Positions 23,417-35,746 of a stretch of DNA of 64,000 nucleotides are shown here, piece by piece. The stretch spans positions 1,552,001 to 1,616,000 of the forward strand of contig NC_045149.1 of assembly GCF_008831285.2 (NCBI RefSeq), in the 5' to 3' direction. The stretch's first letter is position 1. Each line of letters begins with the position of its first letter. The notes below the pieces were generated by a model that was given only the letters and a program-made list of their open reading frames with translations, had not been told where the DNA came from and searched no databases. Source of the stretch: Nymphaea colorata. Lineage: Eukaryota; Streptophyta; Magnoliopsida; Nymphaeales; Nymphaeaceae. The position numbers and the translations under genes were made by a program.

Positions 23417-26175
23417 ACATATTAATCAATATCCAAAGAAAAGATACATAACACTAATTAGAAAACAAATTTTTCTTAAGTAAAGAAAAGAATATTCTAA
23501 AATCAGTTACTAACAAACATAGATTATCTACCTATTGGCTCATGCAAGAAGCTATTTAGTTGTATGTTGTGTGACATATATCATAACTAACCTAAGACAA
23601 ATAATCAAAAAATTTAAAACTAGCAAGATCATTTTGTAGCTTCATACATTAGGAATACTAGTTAATAGCAACTGAACTCAAGAAAAAGACACAAACAATG
23701 GCTAACCCAAGACTAAAAATTGGAATAACGGCTAAACCCAAGACTAAAAATTGAAATAGTCCAATGAAACTATAATGTTGAAACAAGTGTTACGCGCCAA
23801 ACTAACATCCAAGGACAAAATGTTCAACTAATAATGACACTCAAATCACGTAATTCTTCAAGGACTAAAAAAAAATAACACAAGCAAATACATAGAACAG
23901 TTACTACAAGTTAAAGCTAATGTACTCAAGAGAAGTGTTTAAAACAATCTTTCACAACCTAGCTTCTCAAACAAATTAAACTATAGTTGTCTTATCTAAT
24001 TTCCAACTCTTCAATCTAAATTATTTATAATATGTATGGATTCCTTTCACAATATCCAACATATCTTCTGCAAGAAACTAACCATGGGCTAATTTCTTTC
24101 ACAACTCTTCAATCCATGCAGAATGAAGGCTTATTGCAATACAACATTTTGAAATTGCTTATCCAACTACAAGTCTTGACTGATAAAAGTCATTCTATAT
24201 TCTACCAAAATATTCTCTTCTTTTGTGTTTCAAATTGAAAGCTTGTGGTCCGTACAACAAGGCGGAAGCTGGCTATACTCTCATGCAGATAGGAGGCATT
24301 GGATTTTACACTAACAATCGGATTGACTAATAACTAGAAGTTCTCTTAAATTCACAAGAAAACTGACATACGAAAGAACAATGGTATCCCACTTGCATAA
24401 TTAGGAATGAAGAAGTGATATATGAGTCTGATATGATTATCATTTTGTGCAAAATATATCCATGCTGATAGCATCCACAACATATACATGAAGGAGGCAA
24501 AACGGACAAGTTCATATTGGGTAAAGATGCTTTTGTCAACTTTGTTTTTTTCCCCTTTAATTTGCATTTTTACCATTTGATTAAGAAAATTGGTCTTGTA
24601 TTTGAATAATTTCTACCATTCTTATTATCAAATTAGTTGCCACTATTTCTTAGTTGAATACAGGGACATATTATAAAGACATTCATACAAAAGGATTTCA
24701 AACTAATTCAGGAATTTATATTTTCATGTAAGAAAATCAGATTAAAATGAATAACCAAAAAAAAAATTGAAAGACAACAAAAATTTTAAAGAAACCCAAC
24801 AAAACAAAATTGAATAAAAAAATTGCAGTATTCTAGTAGAAGATGATAGAATATTGCAATAATTCAGTATTAGAAGTTCGAAAAAAAATTGCTGCTTGGA
24901 ATCTTGATAATTGGTGATATATGAATTTATCCCCTTATGGCTTTTAAACCTTTTAGCCTGCACAGACGCACACACATACAACCCACAGACAATTGCACTT
25001 GCGTACATATATGCCAGAAGAATGCTATCAATTAGCCTAATGTAACTTTAAAGTTCAAACCATCTAAAATAAGTGCGTTCACATATGCAAAATAGTTGTA
25101 TGAGTGCATGGGTTCTCAAATGAGATACAAACTATTAGACAAAATCTGTTGTCTCAATGGTGTTATGGATGCTCTACGTAAAGTTGGTTGAAAATCCTGA
25201 TTTATGTATCCAATGTTATCACCAACCAATGCACATGCACAGACCCTTGTGTTATGTATAGAATTAGAACTAGGTGTTGGTGAATATATCTGTGTTTGCA
25301 TGTGCATCTTCAAGCATTTGTTGCATCATGTACAACTCTAGAAATTGATTGTTCGTTTCTCATTGCTTTTGTGTTTCTTATATTGGCTCCTCATACTTTT
25401 TACATTTTAACATTCAGTATTCCTATGATCTTCTATTGCAATACCTAAAACATGATTCACAATGCCTAAATAAATGAACTAAAGCTAAACATGCCTCCAC
25501 GACCCTAGGTTGCTGCAGTAAAAAACAACAGAAATCTATTTAGGAAACAAAGTTCCTAGCTGTAAATTAAAGGATTCCACTACTACACCATACAATGCAA
25601 CAAATCTACCTAAGAAACTCAACTATTCAACTATCTTAGCTGATAACATGTAACATAAAACCTAAAAGCAGAAAAATGCAACATCTTTAGGAGGACTGAA
25701 ATATAGATTTAACAGAAAACAACCTGAATTGCTATTATTCATAAAAGCACAAGAGAAAAAAACACAAGTAAATTACCTAAGTCAGGCTATGGTATTTAAC
25801 AAAGATGGTAGATGCAGTTTGCTGTTGGTAGCCACCTAGCTCAAGTGCTCAATCCTTGTGGAGATGTAGTCAGTACGCTACAGAAAAGGTAGAAGTATGG
25901 GACCATTCCAATCGATTGGGAAAGAAATAGGAAGCTCAATCACTAAAGGAAAAAAGGGAAAAAAAGTACTCAGTAGCAGCAGACGTTGGCCGGAACACTG
26001 GTCGTGCTGCTGTGAAGAAACGTGGAGAATGTGCCTGGAGGATGCTAGGTGCAGGGTGTTGGTTGGGTCTTTTTTGAAAAAGGCGGAGCCGCAAAGGGTG
26101 TTGGCCATGCTGCTGAGTCTTTCTGAAAGGGGTGACTACAATGGTGGATGTGCAACAGATGTGGCGAGGTTTGTG
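23417..26175. other. 5' side of the hAT element or flanking DNA, no gene
   Basis: AT-rich with no recognised protein. It may be the non-coding leader of the hAT element, since the transposase starts at about 23385 on the minus strand and a GC-richer block resembling another hAT end lies at 25880-26500. The short frame at 25897-26181 encodes nothing I recognise. Confidence 0.3.
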
Positions 26176-26176
26176 A

Positions 26177-26220
<44 letters not shown>
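26176..26220. repeat. (GA)n microsatellite
   Basis: GA dinucleotide run of about 43 bases, lying in the GC-richer block that may be the right part of the hAT element. Confidence 0.95.
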
Positions 26221-26223
<3 letters not shown>

Positions 26224-26640
26224 GCCGGTCTAGCAGATACCTAGAAGAAGTAGAGAGATAGTGGCCCAATGGTGGTTTGGCTGACCTAGAAGGTCAGAAG
26301 CCATTAAGCAGAAGGTGGTCCGACAGACTTGGAAGCAAGCAGAGGCAAGCAACTGTAGATGCTGGTGGGCCAGTGGCTAGATGGAGATGCCGCCGTGAGG
26401 TGGTCTGGTCAACCATGATACGTCAATGGAAGAGACTGAGAGCAGGAAATCGAAAGGAAGGTCTCATGGATTCCAAGTGTGGTGTGGTCTGGTGAACAAC
26501 AAAATTTTATCCTAAACGGGTGAACCAGTTTAAAAAAAATGAGCCGGTTTGTTGCGATTAAACCGGTTTTTGCCATAGGGATTCGAGTTGAGTTTACATG
26601 AGTAACTAACATGTTCAGCCATTCAACTTTTCAACACTAA
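26221..26640. mobile_element. Possible right end of the hAT element
   Basis: A GC-richer block gives way to sequence with aaccggttt words and then cgagttgagtttacatgagt near 26583-26602, which loosely matches the reverse complement of the left terminus (GAGCTCGACTCGGCTTGTG). The match is weak and no 8-bp duplication supports it, so the boundary is only a suggestion. Confidence 0.25.
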
Positions 26641-29600
26641 CATTCTTAAAAGGTAAAATGTTGTAGAATGCTCCCTTGCCTTGACTAAGGCCAAGAAGGC
26701 TTGACAATCATCTTGTCAGTTTTAACAGTTTCGCTTGTAATCTTTCTTCCCAATGACGTCAACTTAATTAGAATATAGCGATCTAATGATTTAAGGATGT
26801 TCTATTAGTCACTAGGCAAAATAGGCTAACTTATAGAATTTTACCATTTAAGCCTTGAGTCTATTAATTGGTTGAGGACTAAAGCACCTGTCATAGGAGA
26901 TATGTCTCAACCCTATCATTTTATTGGAGATATAGTTAGCTCTGTTCTCATTCCAACTCATGCCCATTTTGAATGGAATGAACTTGAGGATGAGAAGACT
27001 TTAATAATTCATACATTGTTTCACAATCATGCATATGAACATTAGTAGTGTTATTTACTTTTCCTATTAAATTCAAATTCTCTCACCCTTTCCCTTGGAC
27101 TCAATTAAGACTCATAGAGGTATAAAAGATGTTTTGATTAAGAAAGCCATGACCTAATCCTCTATCATAGTGGCAAAAAATTTTAGAAGGATGAAAAAAG
27201 TTGTTTTTTCTTCATGAAGGTCCTCATTTAGAGTCATACATAGTTTTGATCCTTAATTTAGTTATTACTTAGAATGGTGTTAAGAGATGTGCTAAGAGAT
27301 GTGATTAGTATTCATTCAGATGGCTGTGGGGTTAGACCAAAAAAAAAAAAAGTGGGATGTCACCTTCTTCCCATGAAAGAAACAAGGCTTCTATCAGTGC
27401 ATCAATATCTCCCAAATCTTGATGTTGTCTTCATTTGATTGGTGTCATGATGGAATACCCCTTACCACAAAGGACCTAGCTTATTGCTGCCATTCACCTA
27501 TAGGCAGTGCACATGCCCTGATTGCCCCCTTCTACTATGGCGAGACCAAACCTTTGGGAGACAGAAGAAGCGGAGACTTACACTTCTTTGTTAGACCATG
27601 CAAGGAGCTAATTCATATTTAAGGATCTCCATTCCTAAACGAAACCCTTATTGTGTTTAACAAGGTCCTTTTTTTGTTTTTAGAGGCAGCTGTAATAGGA
27701 GAATGGAATATAGATATATCATGATAGGGTTTAGGGCTTCATGAAATTATGCAAAAAAACATGTTTCACCTTTATTATTAGTGGATTCATCTTGGTTAGA
27801 ATAGAAGACTGAAGCTAAACTGGATATTGTTCTTTGCCTGCAGGCATAGAAACTCAGCAAAAGGGTGCTAGTGTCAAGTTTGTGCAGCCCATTAAAAAAA
27901 CTACGTACAGTAAGATTCTATATGATTTGACTGGTTCCCCCTCTATCAATTGGAATACCATGGTATCAATATTGTGTCCATGGTTATTGGTAGCAATTTG
28001 CTGGAGCTGGACTCCTTTACAAAACATGATAGTGCATTCAGGGATGTTCCCAAGGATTTCTGTTGGTATTCTCCTTAGTTTTATGCCCAAATTTTTGATT
28101 GCACTCCAATTAGATAATGTAGAAATGCTGGTAGAAGAGGTATAGTACGAGAAAATTTTGACATTAACACATATTTCATGAAAATTGTAGGGGCCTCCAC
28201 CTGTTCAACTTCTTAAGTGTGAGAAGTATGAACCAAGGGAAGGATGGATGGAGGTTAAGATCTTGCAAATCCAATGACCTAAAGAACCACCTAGTTCCTT
28301 TGACTAGGGATCCTCATTTTGATGTTTTAAAGGAAAATAATTTTAGTGTTATGAAGGGTCAGTAGATAAGCGCTAAAATGATGAAGGGAACTGTATTTGT
28401 TCAAGCCAATACCTTTGTGGACATCATTAAGGATTGGTAGACATTTATCTGAGGAACCTTGTCATAGTATGAACTTCATATTGGTGATTCTATTACTATT
28501 GACTTCGTTATATTTAATTTTACTTTGGTGAAAAGTATACATTTCTCCCCAACCCTAATCCTCATTGTGTTTCATCCTATTGGAAAAACAAATAATTGAT
28601 GATGATTTGTGAGGTTCAATTTTTCTTACTACTAAATTCCAAACATTAAAAAGCTTGAAGATAAGCATGTGGGCTGGTGGCCTTGCTGAAAAGTGTTGTA
28701 AAGACATGGGCTTATGCCTACATTAGACAAAGCGGAGCCCACCAGCTAGAAAGTGTCTCATTGAACTACATGAATATCTTGGTTTCTAATTCTATGCAAA
28801 GTAATGGAAGAATCCTTAAAGATTGTTTAGGTGCATTCATCATGGTGGTGGAATAAGAGTTTTTTTTTTTTTTTTTTGGTGGGGGGGATCAAGAGGAGTT
28901 GTGCAGATTTTGACTCTTTAATTATGCCACCTCTGAAGGAGATTAGTAAGGATTTCTTACCTAAATAAAATGTGAGTCTCTAACTTGAAGCAAGCATCGC
29001 TACTTAGGCAGCAAGTTTAAGAGACTTAAAGGGATATTTGGACAATGAGCAGGACTATCAAGCCTATGGTATGGGGTTTGGTCTTTTCCTCTCCCTCACC
29101 TCCCAATTTTTTTTTTATTGAATGCTAGAAGACTTATGTATACTGTGTAACTGTGGCATGAAAATATTTATTATATCTTATCATTCAATACATCAAACCA
29201 GATATGGTTATTTCCTTTAGCATGCTTCTCTCTGATGAAAACATTATAGATTGGTAGAAGAGTTATAGTGACTTTTCGTGAAATTCAAACACCTAGCTAA
29301 ATAATAATGATACTAAAACTGTCATGTGCTAAAAACTTCGTAACCTAGAGATATCGATTATAGAGCCAAATAAATTTAGGGTGAGCCTATGTTACTTGTG
29401 TCTAAATATATGGCTATAATTTATTTATTTCGGTGTAAAGTTACACCTAAATGGTGTTGTACAAAATATGGAGAAGCTGCACCAAAATACTGCGATCCAA
29501 TTTATTGCTATTGGTGCAAAGTTATACGCAAATGGACTTGTGCACACTCAAGTTCTTTTTTGCTTGATATGTGATCTAAATGCTTTGTAGAGTGCCTTGG

Positions 29601-30002
29601 AGAAGAGGAAAAAATTACTAGTTGAACTAGTTGTCAAACCATTAATGACTTTATCAAGGAACTATAACTTTTGGCTATTGAAGATGATAAACACTACTTG
29701 GTGAAAATTATCATGAGTCAAACAGAAAAATAAACTGTAAGCTAGATTAGGCCATGGTAACTCATCTAGGTTTTGTGGCTACTCTTTGCATTGTTCTAGT
29801 AAGACTCTACAAACATATCCTTCTTCACCTTTCTGCAACTTGGTGTGAGCTTACAATGTTGAGCAGAATCATCTTTAAATGTTATTAATGCTGATAACTA
29901 AAAGGTGTTGGGAAGTGGTTAGACATGTATGGAGCCAAGAAGATGTAAGGAAATAATTAACTCATTGCAAAGACTAGGGCAAACATGACATTCATACCCT
30001 AG
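26641..30002. other. Intergenic; unrecognised frames, possible transposon debris
   Basis: No gene that I can name. Short frames occur at 26902-27045 (47 codons from an ATG), 27419-27622 and 27834-28145, none matching a family I know. The whole stretch reads like decayed mobile-element DNA: stops are frequent, and a homopolymer T run with G run sits at 28861-28887. A LINE RT remnant lies on the same strand beyond the CACTA element (from 37560), so some of this could be the 5' part of that LINE, but no ORF1 or endonuclease motif was seen. Confidence 0.3.
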
Positions 30003-30503
30003 CACTACAAGCAAATTCTTTTTTAGCAACGGCACGAACCGTTGTTAAAAGGCTTAAAAACTATCATTAAAAAAGTTTAGCAGCCACTCAAAACCATTGC
30101 TAAAGATGGTGCAAACCATACCTATTAGCACTGTGCCTAAAATTTTTAGCTGCGGTTTGCCTTCTCTTGGCAACGGTTTTTCTGTATGTAAAAAATTACA
30201 TATATATATATATATATATATTTATTTATTTATTTAAAAAAAATATGATATATCCATACATATATATAAATACTAATTAAAACATGCACATTTTCATTAT
30301 CTGAATAATATATTTTTTAGATAATTAGCTCAAATTAGACATACGTATACATGCAAAAAAAATTCTCCACACCAAAGCATTCCCATTAGTTTCTATTTCA
30401 GCTTGCCTTCATGTAGAATCTGCCTTTTATAAAAGTAGTAGTTTCAATACTCATGCTCTCCCTAATGCAAATTTCAATTTTGTCACACATTGCCAAACAA
30501 ATG

Positions 30504-30711
30504 TGTTGAACACGATGGAGGAGAGAGAGAGAGAGAGAGAGAGAGAAGGTACAATCTATCTAACATTAGCTAACCCTAATCTCTAATTGAAGAGAGATTA
30601 GGAGTTGGCAGATCTTCTTACATATGAGAGATACAAATATATAAAATGACAAAAGAAGACTCTAATTTTAGAAAGCTACCAAACTTGAACATAAACTTTC
30701 TAATTTCAACA
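30504..30711 (-). repeat. 3' LTR of the nested copia element
   Basis: 208-bp repeat that on the plus strand begins TGTTGAACACGATGG and ends TTTCAACA, so the terminal TG...CA is intact. It matches 35559-35746 with roughly 90-95% identity by eye. It includes a GA microsatellite at about 30519-30546. A polypurine tract abuts it at 30712. The GA tract also occurs in the other LTR, so it is part of the family and not a later expansion alone. Confidence 0.92.
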
Positions 30712-30724
30712 CTCCCCCTCAAGC
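30712..30724 (-). other. Polypurine tract of the copia element
   Basis: On the minus strand reads cagcttgagggggag immediately before the LTR's TGTTGAAAT, the standard copia plus-strand priming site. Confidence 0.85.
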
Positions 30725-31059
30725 TGGAGCATAGATATCAACCATGCTCAGCTTGTTACAACATCTAGAAAAGTCACCAATAAGAAGGGCTTTGTAAACA
30801 TATCTGTTGCCTGATCTTCATAAACTACATGAATCATAGACACAACACCTCCTTGTATAAGATCCTGAACATAATGTCAATACACCTCTATGTGCTTTGT
30901 TCTATCATGAAATACTTGATTATTTGCAATGTAAGTGGCAACCTTGTTATCACAATACATTTTCCTAGGAAAAGAAACACAAACACTCATATTTGTTAGC
31001 ATAGATTTAATTCAAGTAATCTTAGTAGCCATTTGAGCCATTGCTCCATTGCTCTATAT

Positions 31060-34000
31060 TCAGATTCTGCACTTGATCTAGAAACTACATTTTGTTTCCA
31101 GCTTCTCTATGATATGAGCTTGCCTCCAACAAAGATACAGAAATATGCAGTAGATTTTCTGTCGTCAACACACCATGCATAGTCAGTGTCATTGTAAGCA
31201 ACAATTTCTAGAGATGCACCTTTCTTGAATAGACGGCTTCTGCTCGGGGATGATTTTAGATATTTCAAAACCATCAACGCAGCAGCCCAGTGGACTTTTC
31301 TAGAATTTTTCATAAACTAACTTAGTTTCTCAACTACAAAGCTAATGTCAGGTCTAGTCACAGTGACATAAAAAAGTTTTCCAATGAGAAACCTTTAAGA
31401 TCGTGAATCTACTAGCTCCAGTAGATTACCATGAAGATGAAGACATGGGTTCATAGGAAGATTAGCTAGTTTGGTTCCTAAAATCCCTGTGTCCTGTAGT
31501 GGGTTAAGTACATATTTCCTATGAGACAAAACTATACCTTCTTTGTTATGAGCAGCCTTAATCCAAGAAAATATTGCAAGTGACCAAGATCTTTTGTGAC
31601 AAAGTGCTTCTAAAGGTAAGTCTTTATAACCAAAATTTCTTGATCACAATCACCTGTTAGGATAATGTCATCAACATACACTACCATAACAACTATACAT
31701 TTGGAAGTCTTCTTGATAAATAGAGAATGGTTCAAAGGAGATTTTTCAAATCCACATTGTCAAACAACTTCAAATAATTTGTGGAACCACAACCTAGAAC
31801 TTTGTTTGAGTCTATAAATTGCCTTCTTCAAATGACACACTTTCCTACACTCCTCCTATCACTCAAACCTTGGGGGTTGTTGCATATTTATGGTCTCCTC
31901 AAGATCACCATATAGAAAAGAATTCCTTACATGTAACTGATACATAAGCCAATCAGAGTGTACCGCAATAGAGTTAATGAGCCGATAGTAGCCAATCTGG
32001 CCACGAGAGAGAAAGTCTCAATGAAGTCGATTCTATATGTCTCAGTGTATCCCTTGGCCACTAATTGAGGGCTTATATATTTCTATAGATCCATCTGAAT
32101 GGTACTTGATTGTAAAGACTCATTTGGAGCCAACAATAGCATAATTTGAAGGAGGATCAACCAACTCCTAGGTACCATGTTGTAAGAGGGCATCCATCTC
32201 ATCTTGCATAGCTTGTTGCCATTTATAGTCTAGTAATGCCTATTGATGACTAGTCGATACAGTATGAACTGACATAGCATAAAAGAACTACTATAAGTTG
32301 TCACCAAGGTGGTCAGTGTAAATAAAATGTAAGATATGATGCGTGACACACTATCTCTTGCCTTCAAGCAGGGCTATAGGTAGGTCCTGAGATGGATCAA
32401 TGTCAGGTATACTTACTTCAGTGGAGCTCATACTCTGAGAAGACTCTGATGGTCGATCATGAGAGAGATCATGTTGGTGTGTGTAGACCAATGGAGAGTC
32501 TTGGAACCTATTCATAGTTGGAGTAGACGAAGGAAAAGACTGTAATGGGACTGGAGGAATAGGATGAGACACCTCAGTGGATATAGAAGTAGGACTAAAG
32601 TAGGACTGAGACTCGAAGAAAGTGACATTTGTACTGATATACTCTTTGAGAGTTAACAGATCAAAGCACTTGCAACCTTTTTGGTTTCGAGGATAGTCAA
32701 TGAACACACACTTAATGGCTTAAGCAATAAGTTAATGTTTAGGCCCAAGGATGTGAACAACATAGTACAACCAAATACTTTGGGTGCAATGGAAAATAAG
32801 GGTCGATTGAGATAAACAAGTTTAATATAAACGATTAGTCAGGTAACAAGCCATGAGTATGGCATTGCCCCATAAGTATGTACGTATATGATTGTGAGGC
32901 ATTAGGGTATGAGCAACAGTCAGAAGTTGCCTATGTTTTCGTTCGACAACTCCATTTTGTTGTGAGGTATGAGGGCATGTAAATTAGAGAGATATACCAT
33001 TTTAAGCATAAAAGGTCATTAAGATTGATGATTTGAACTTGAGCATTATTAGTGCAAATACACTTAACCAAAAAACCAAACTGAGTTTTTATTTCAATAA
33101 TCAGGTTTTTGATAATGCAAACTACTTCAGGCATATCTTTCAAAAGAAATACCCAACTAGCTCGAGAGTAATCATCGACAACGACCATAAAATACTAATT
33201 TTAGATCAGCTAGTAACCCTACTTGGCCCCCATACATCAACATAAATAAGATCAAACAACCCTTGACTAGATGGACTAAGACTCGAAAGAAAACTACTAT
33301 GAGTGTGCTTGCCAAGTTGACTGGCCTCTCCTTGAAAAGACTCTGGGATTAAAAGATAAGGTATGATGTAATAAAGCTTGGATCCTAAAGGATGAATAAG
33401 CCTGAGATGCCACTGAAAGGATGTAGACTATGATGTAGAAGAGGTAGCAGCAAACCCCATAGGATCCGGCGGGATTTTGATGCCCCCTTTCCCATAGTTG
33501 CCACCAATCGTCCTCCTAGTTTGTAAGTCCTAAAATGAGCGTGAACCACAGTAAAAAAATAACTCGAAGTGTAAATCTTTAGCCAACTATTTAATAGATA
33601 ACAAATGGGATGGAAACTCAGGAACATATAAGACATGTGGAATGGTCATGGACTGAGAAAGCTTTACATCTCCATAACCTAATATAGGAGACATTCTACC
33701 ATTAGTAATTTTGACATATCGTGGCTGAGAGAATCTATGCAAAGAGGTGAAAGAACCAGATCTACTATAGAAATGTCTTAATGCACTTGAGTCAATAATC
33801 CAAGAGATACCTGAATCAGGCGTGGATGTACCCACTGAAAGAGCTCGATCAATCAAAGTTGTGGAAGATGAAACTATGAGGCTTTGTGTCTCAAAAACTA
33901 CTCATACTCAGATCTGTCATTGCTAACTGTAACAGTCTCTCGTACTGAGCTAGAAAAGCTGTACGCAGTAGGAGTGGCTACCTGAGCAGAGCCCATAGGA

Positions 34001-34869
34001 GGATGAGTAACACTCATGCCTTGTTTGGTCACAGTACCACTACCCTGTGATATAGTGGATGGACGTCCATGTTTGTCCCAACAACGATCCTTCAAGTGTC
34101 CCATTTTCCCACAATAGAGGCAATAGAACCTCATACGACCACTAGTTTCATGACTTGTACCTCTTCCTTTAACATTGTAAGTGATGCCCTAACCACAACC
34201 ACCTCCCGCTGCAAGAGTAGAAGCTGGAGCCACACTAGTTGGTTGGGACAAGCTAATAACAAGACGACCAAGTCTATTGTATGTGTCAGAGAGATCATGG
34301 ATTTCACTCCTAGTGAGCATCTCAGCCTTGGCAACTGCATACTCAGGTGACAGACTAACAAGAAACTTTGCAACCATGGTAGGTTCAAAGTGCGACTTAT
34401 AACTACATGGAGGATGCAGGAATTTCAGTCTCTCATAGGTGCCTTTGACAAATGCAAAGTACTGTGATAGATTCTCATCTCACTCTCAAAGATTGTGCAA
34501 ATCCTCTTCAATTTGAAGAATTTTACTTACATTTTTGTCTTCTGAATATCTCTGCTTAAGGAATTCCCACATCTCTTTACCAATGGTATAGTATGCAATA
34601 GTGGGAGCAATCTGTGGTTGGATGTTGTTCATAATCGAAGACATAACCATGTTGTCGTCCTCTTCTCAGGTCATGTACTTCCCTAACTTGACAATAGGTT
34701 CATCCTCTTCAATTATATGTCTCTTTCAATATCTTGTCACTAATATCATAAAGGATCCAGACCATAATTCATAGTTATGTCCATCTAACTTGACTGTAGA
34801 TTCATCGGAGAAAGGGTTGCTAGTTACTTTATATTCATTGCCACCATTTGGTTTGCTGTTCTCAATCAT
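31060..34869 (-). pseudogene. Ty1/copia gag-pol remnant
   Basis: Minus-strand polyprotein in the usual copia order. Gag begins at about 34869 (MIENSKPNGGNEYKV). A CCHC zinc knuckle lies at about 34130-34080 (CLYCGKMGHLKDRC, all four ligands present). Protease lies at 33856-33587, with WIIDSSALRH in place of the active-site DSG, so Gly is lost. An integrase segment follows at 33188-32931 (VVVDDYSRASWVFLL). The integrase/RT linker is at 32707-32351. The RT motif YVDDIILTGDCDQ is at about 31690-31640, and RNase H at 31313-31107 (DTDYAWCVDDRKSTAYFCIF). Frameshifts and stops occur throughout. It lies between LTRs 30504-30711 and 35559-35746. Confidence 0.93.
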
Positions 34870-35546
34870 AATGAAACACAGTAGGAAGTAGTGTGATAGA
34901 AAAGGAGACCACCAAAAAATTTTGCAGTAGATTGAACACAAAGAATGTCCAACTTGTAATTAATCAATTATGCAACAGGCTGATCAACAAAAACAAAAAT
35001 CAACTATATCACATGCAGCACCAGTTCCACACGTCACCAATGTCACAACAACATTCCACAAGAAAAAACAGAAAACTTCTTCCTACTCCTCGTCATTTAC
35101 ATTCACATCAGCAGTAAGTCAGATATAGAGAGTCTCAAGTCTAATTTTGCCAATATCTTGTATATACTTCTTTAAGTCAGACATGAGTAGGAAAACCAAC
35201 AACGTTGCACAGTTTTAACCTAGCAAAAAGAAAAATACCTATTTGCAGGCGTGGCATCTGCATGACACGACTTCAACTGTGTTGTTATACCACATGACTT
35301 TAAGAGTGCATCGTCTTAGGATTTCTAACTTGCCTACACAACACGACTTCAACTGTGCTACTCCTCCATACGACTTCAAGAGTGCATTGACCTAGGGTTT
35401 TAAGAAACCCTAGGTTGGGCTAAAAAGGCTGCCCAAAGTGTTCAGACATGCTTGTAGAAGGGACTGCTCTAGCAAACCAGACGTGAGAGTAGAGAAAAAG
35501 AGGTGTTGAGAAGAGCACCACCACCTTAGCAAATCAGACGTTCACC

Positions 35547-35558
35547 GCTCTGATACCA
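35547..35558 (-). other. Primer binding site for initiator tRNA-Met
   Basis: Minus strand TGGTATCAGAGC directly follows the LTR end (...TTCAACA). This is the standard copia PBS complementary to the 3' end of initiator tRNA-Met, and it fixes the element's orientation and the LTR boundary. Confidence 0.92.
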
Positions 35559-35746
35559 TGTTGAACATGATGGAGGAAGAGAGAGAGAGAGAGAGAGGGA
35601 ATATACAATCCATCTAACATTAGCTAACCCTAATCTCTAATTAAAGAGAGATTGGGGGTCAGCAGATCTTCTTACAAATGAGAGACATACAAATATATAA
35701 AATGACCAAAGAAGACTCTAATTCTAGAAAGCTACCAAACTTGAAG
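35559..35746 (-). repeat. 5' LTR of the nested copia element, truncated
   Basis: Matches 30504-30691 nearly along its length (same TGTTGAAC end, GA tract, and the cttacAaatgagag and aaagctaccaaacttgaa words). After 35746 the match stops, so the outer 20 or so bases found in the other LTR (ending ttctaatttcaaca) are missing here. No target duplication can therefore be read. Confidence 0.88.

Noticed and set aside
26808-26820. attagtcactag, similar to attagtgactag before the hAT left terminus at 20012
   Set aside because: One base differs in the central part, and the sequence before it does not resemble a hAT right end; probably coincidence in a near-palindromic word.
26902-27045. 47-codon frame from an ATG (MSQPYHFIGDIV...)
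   Set aside because: Too short and unrecognised; no promoter, neighbours or conservation to support it.
27834-28145. 103-codon open frame considered as LINE ORF1
   Set aside because: No RNA-binding, zinc-knuckle or endonuclease motif; not called as LINE without a search.
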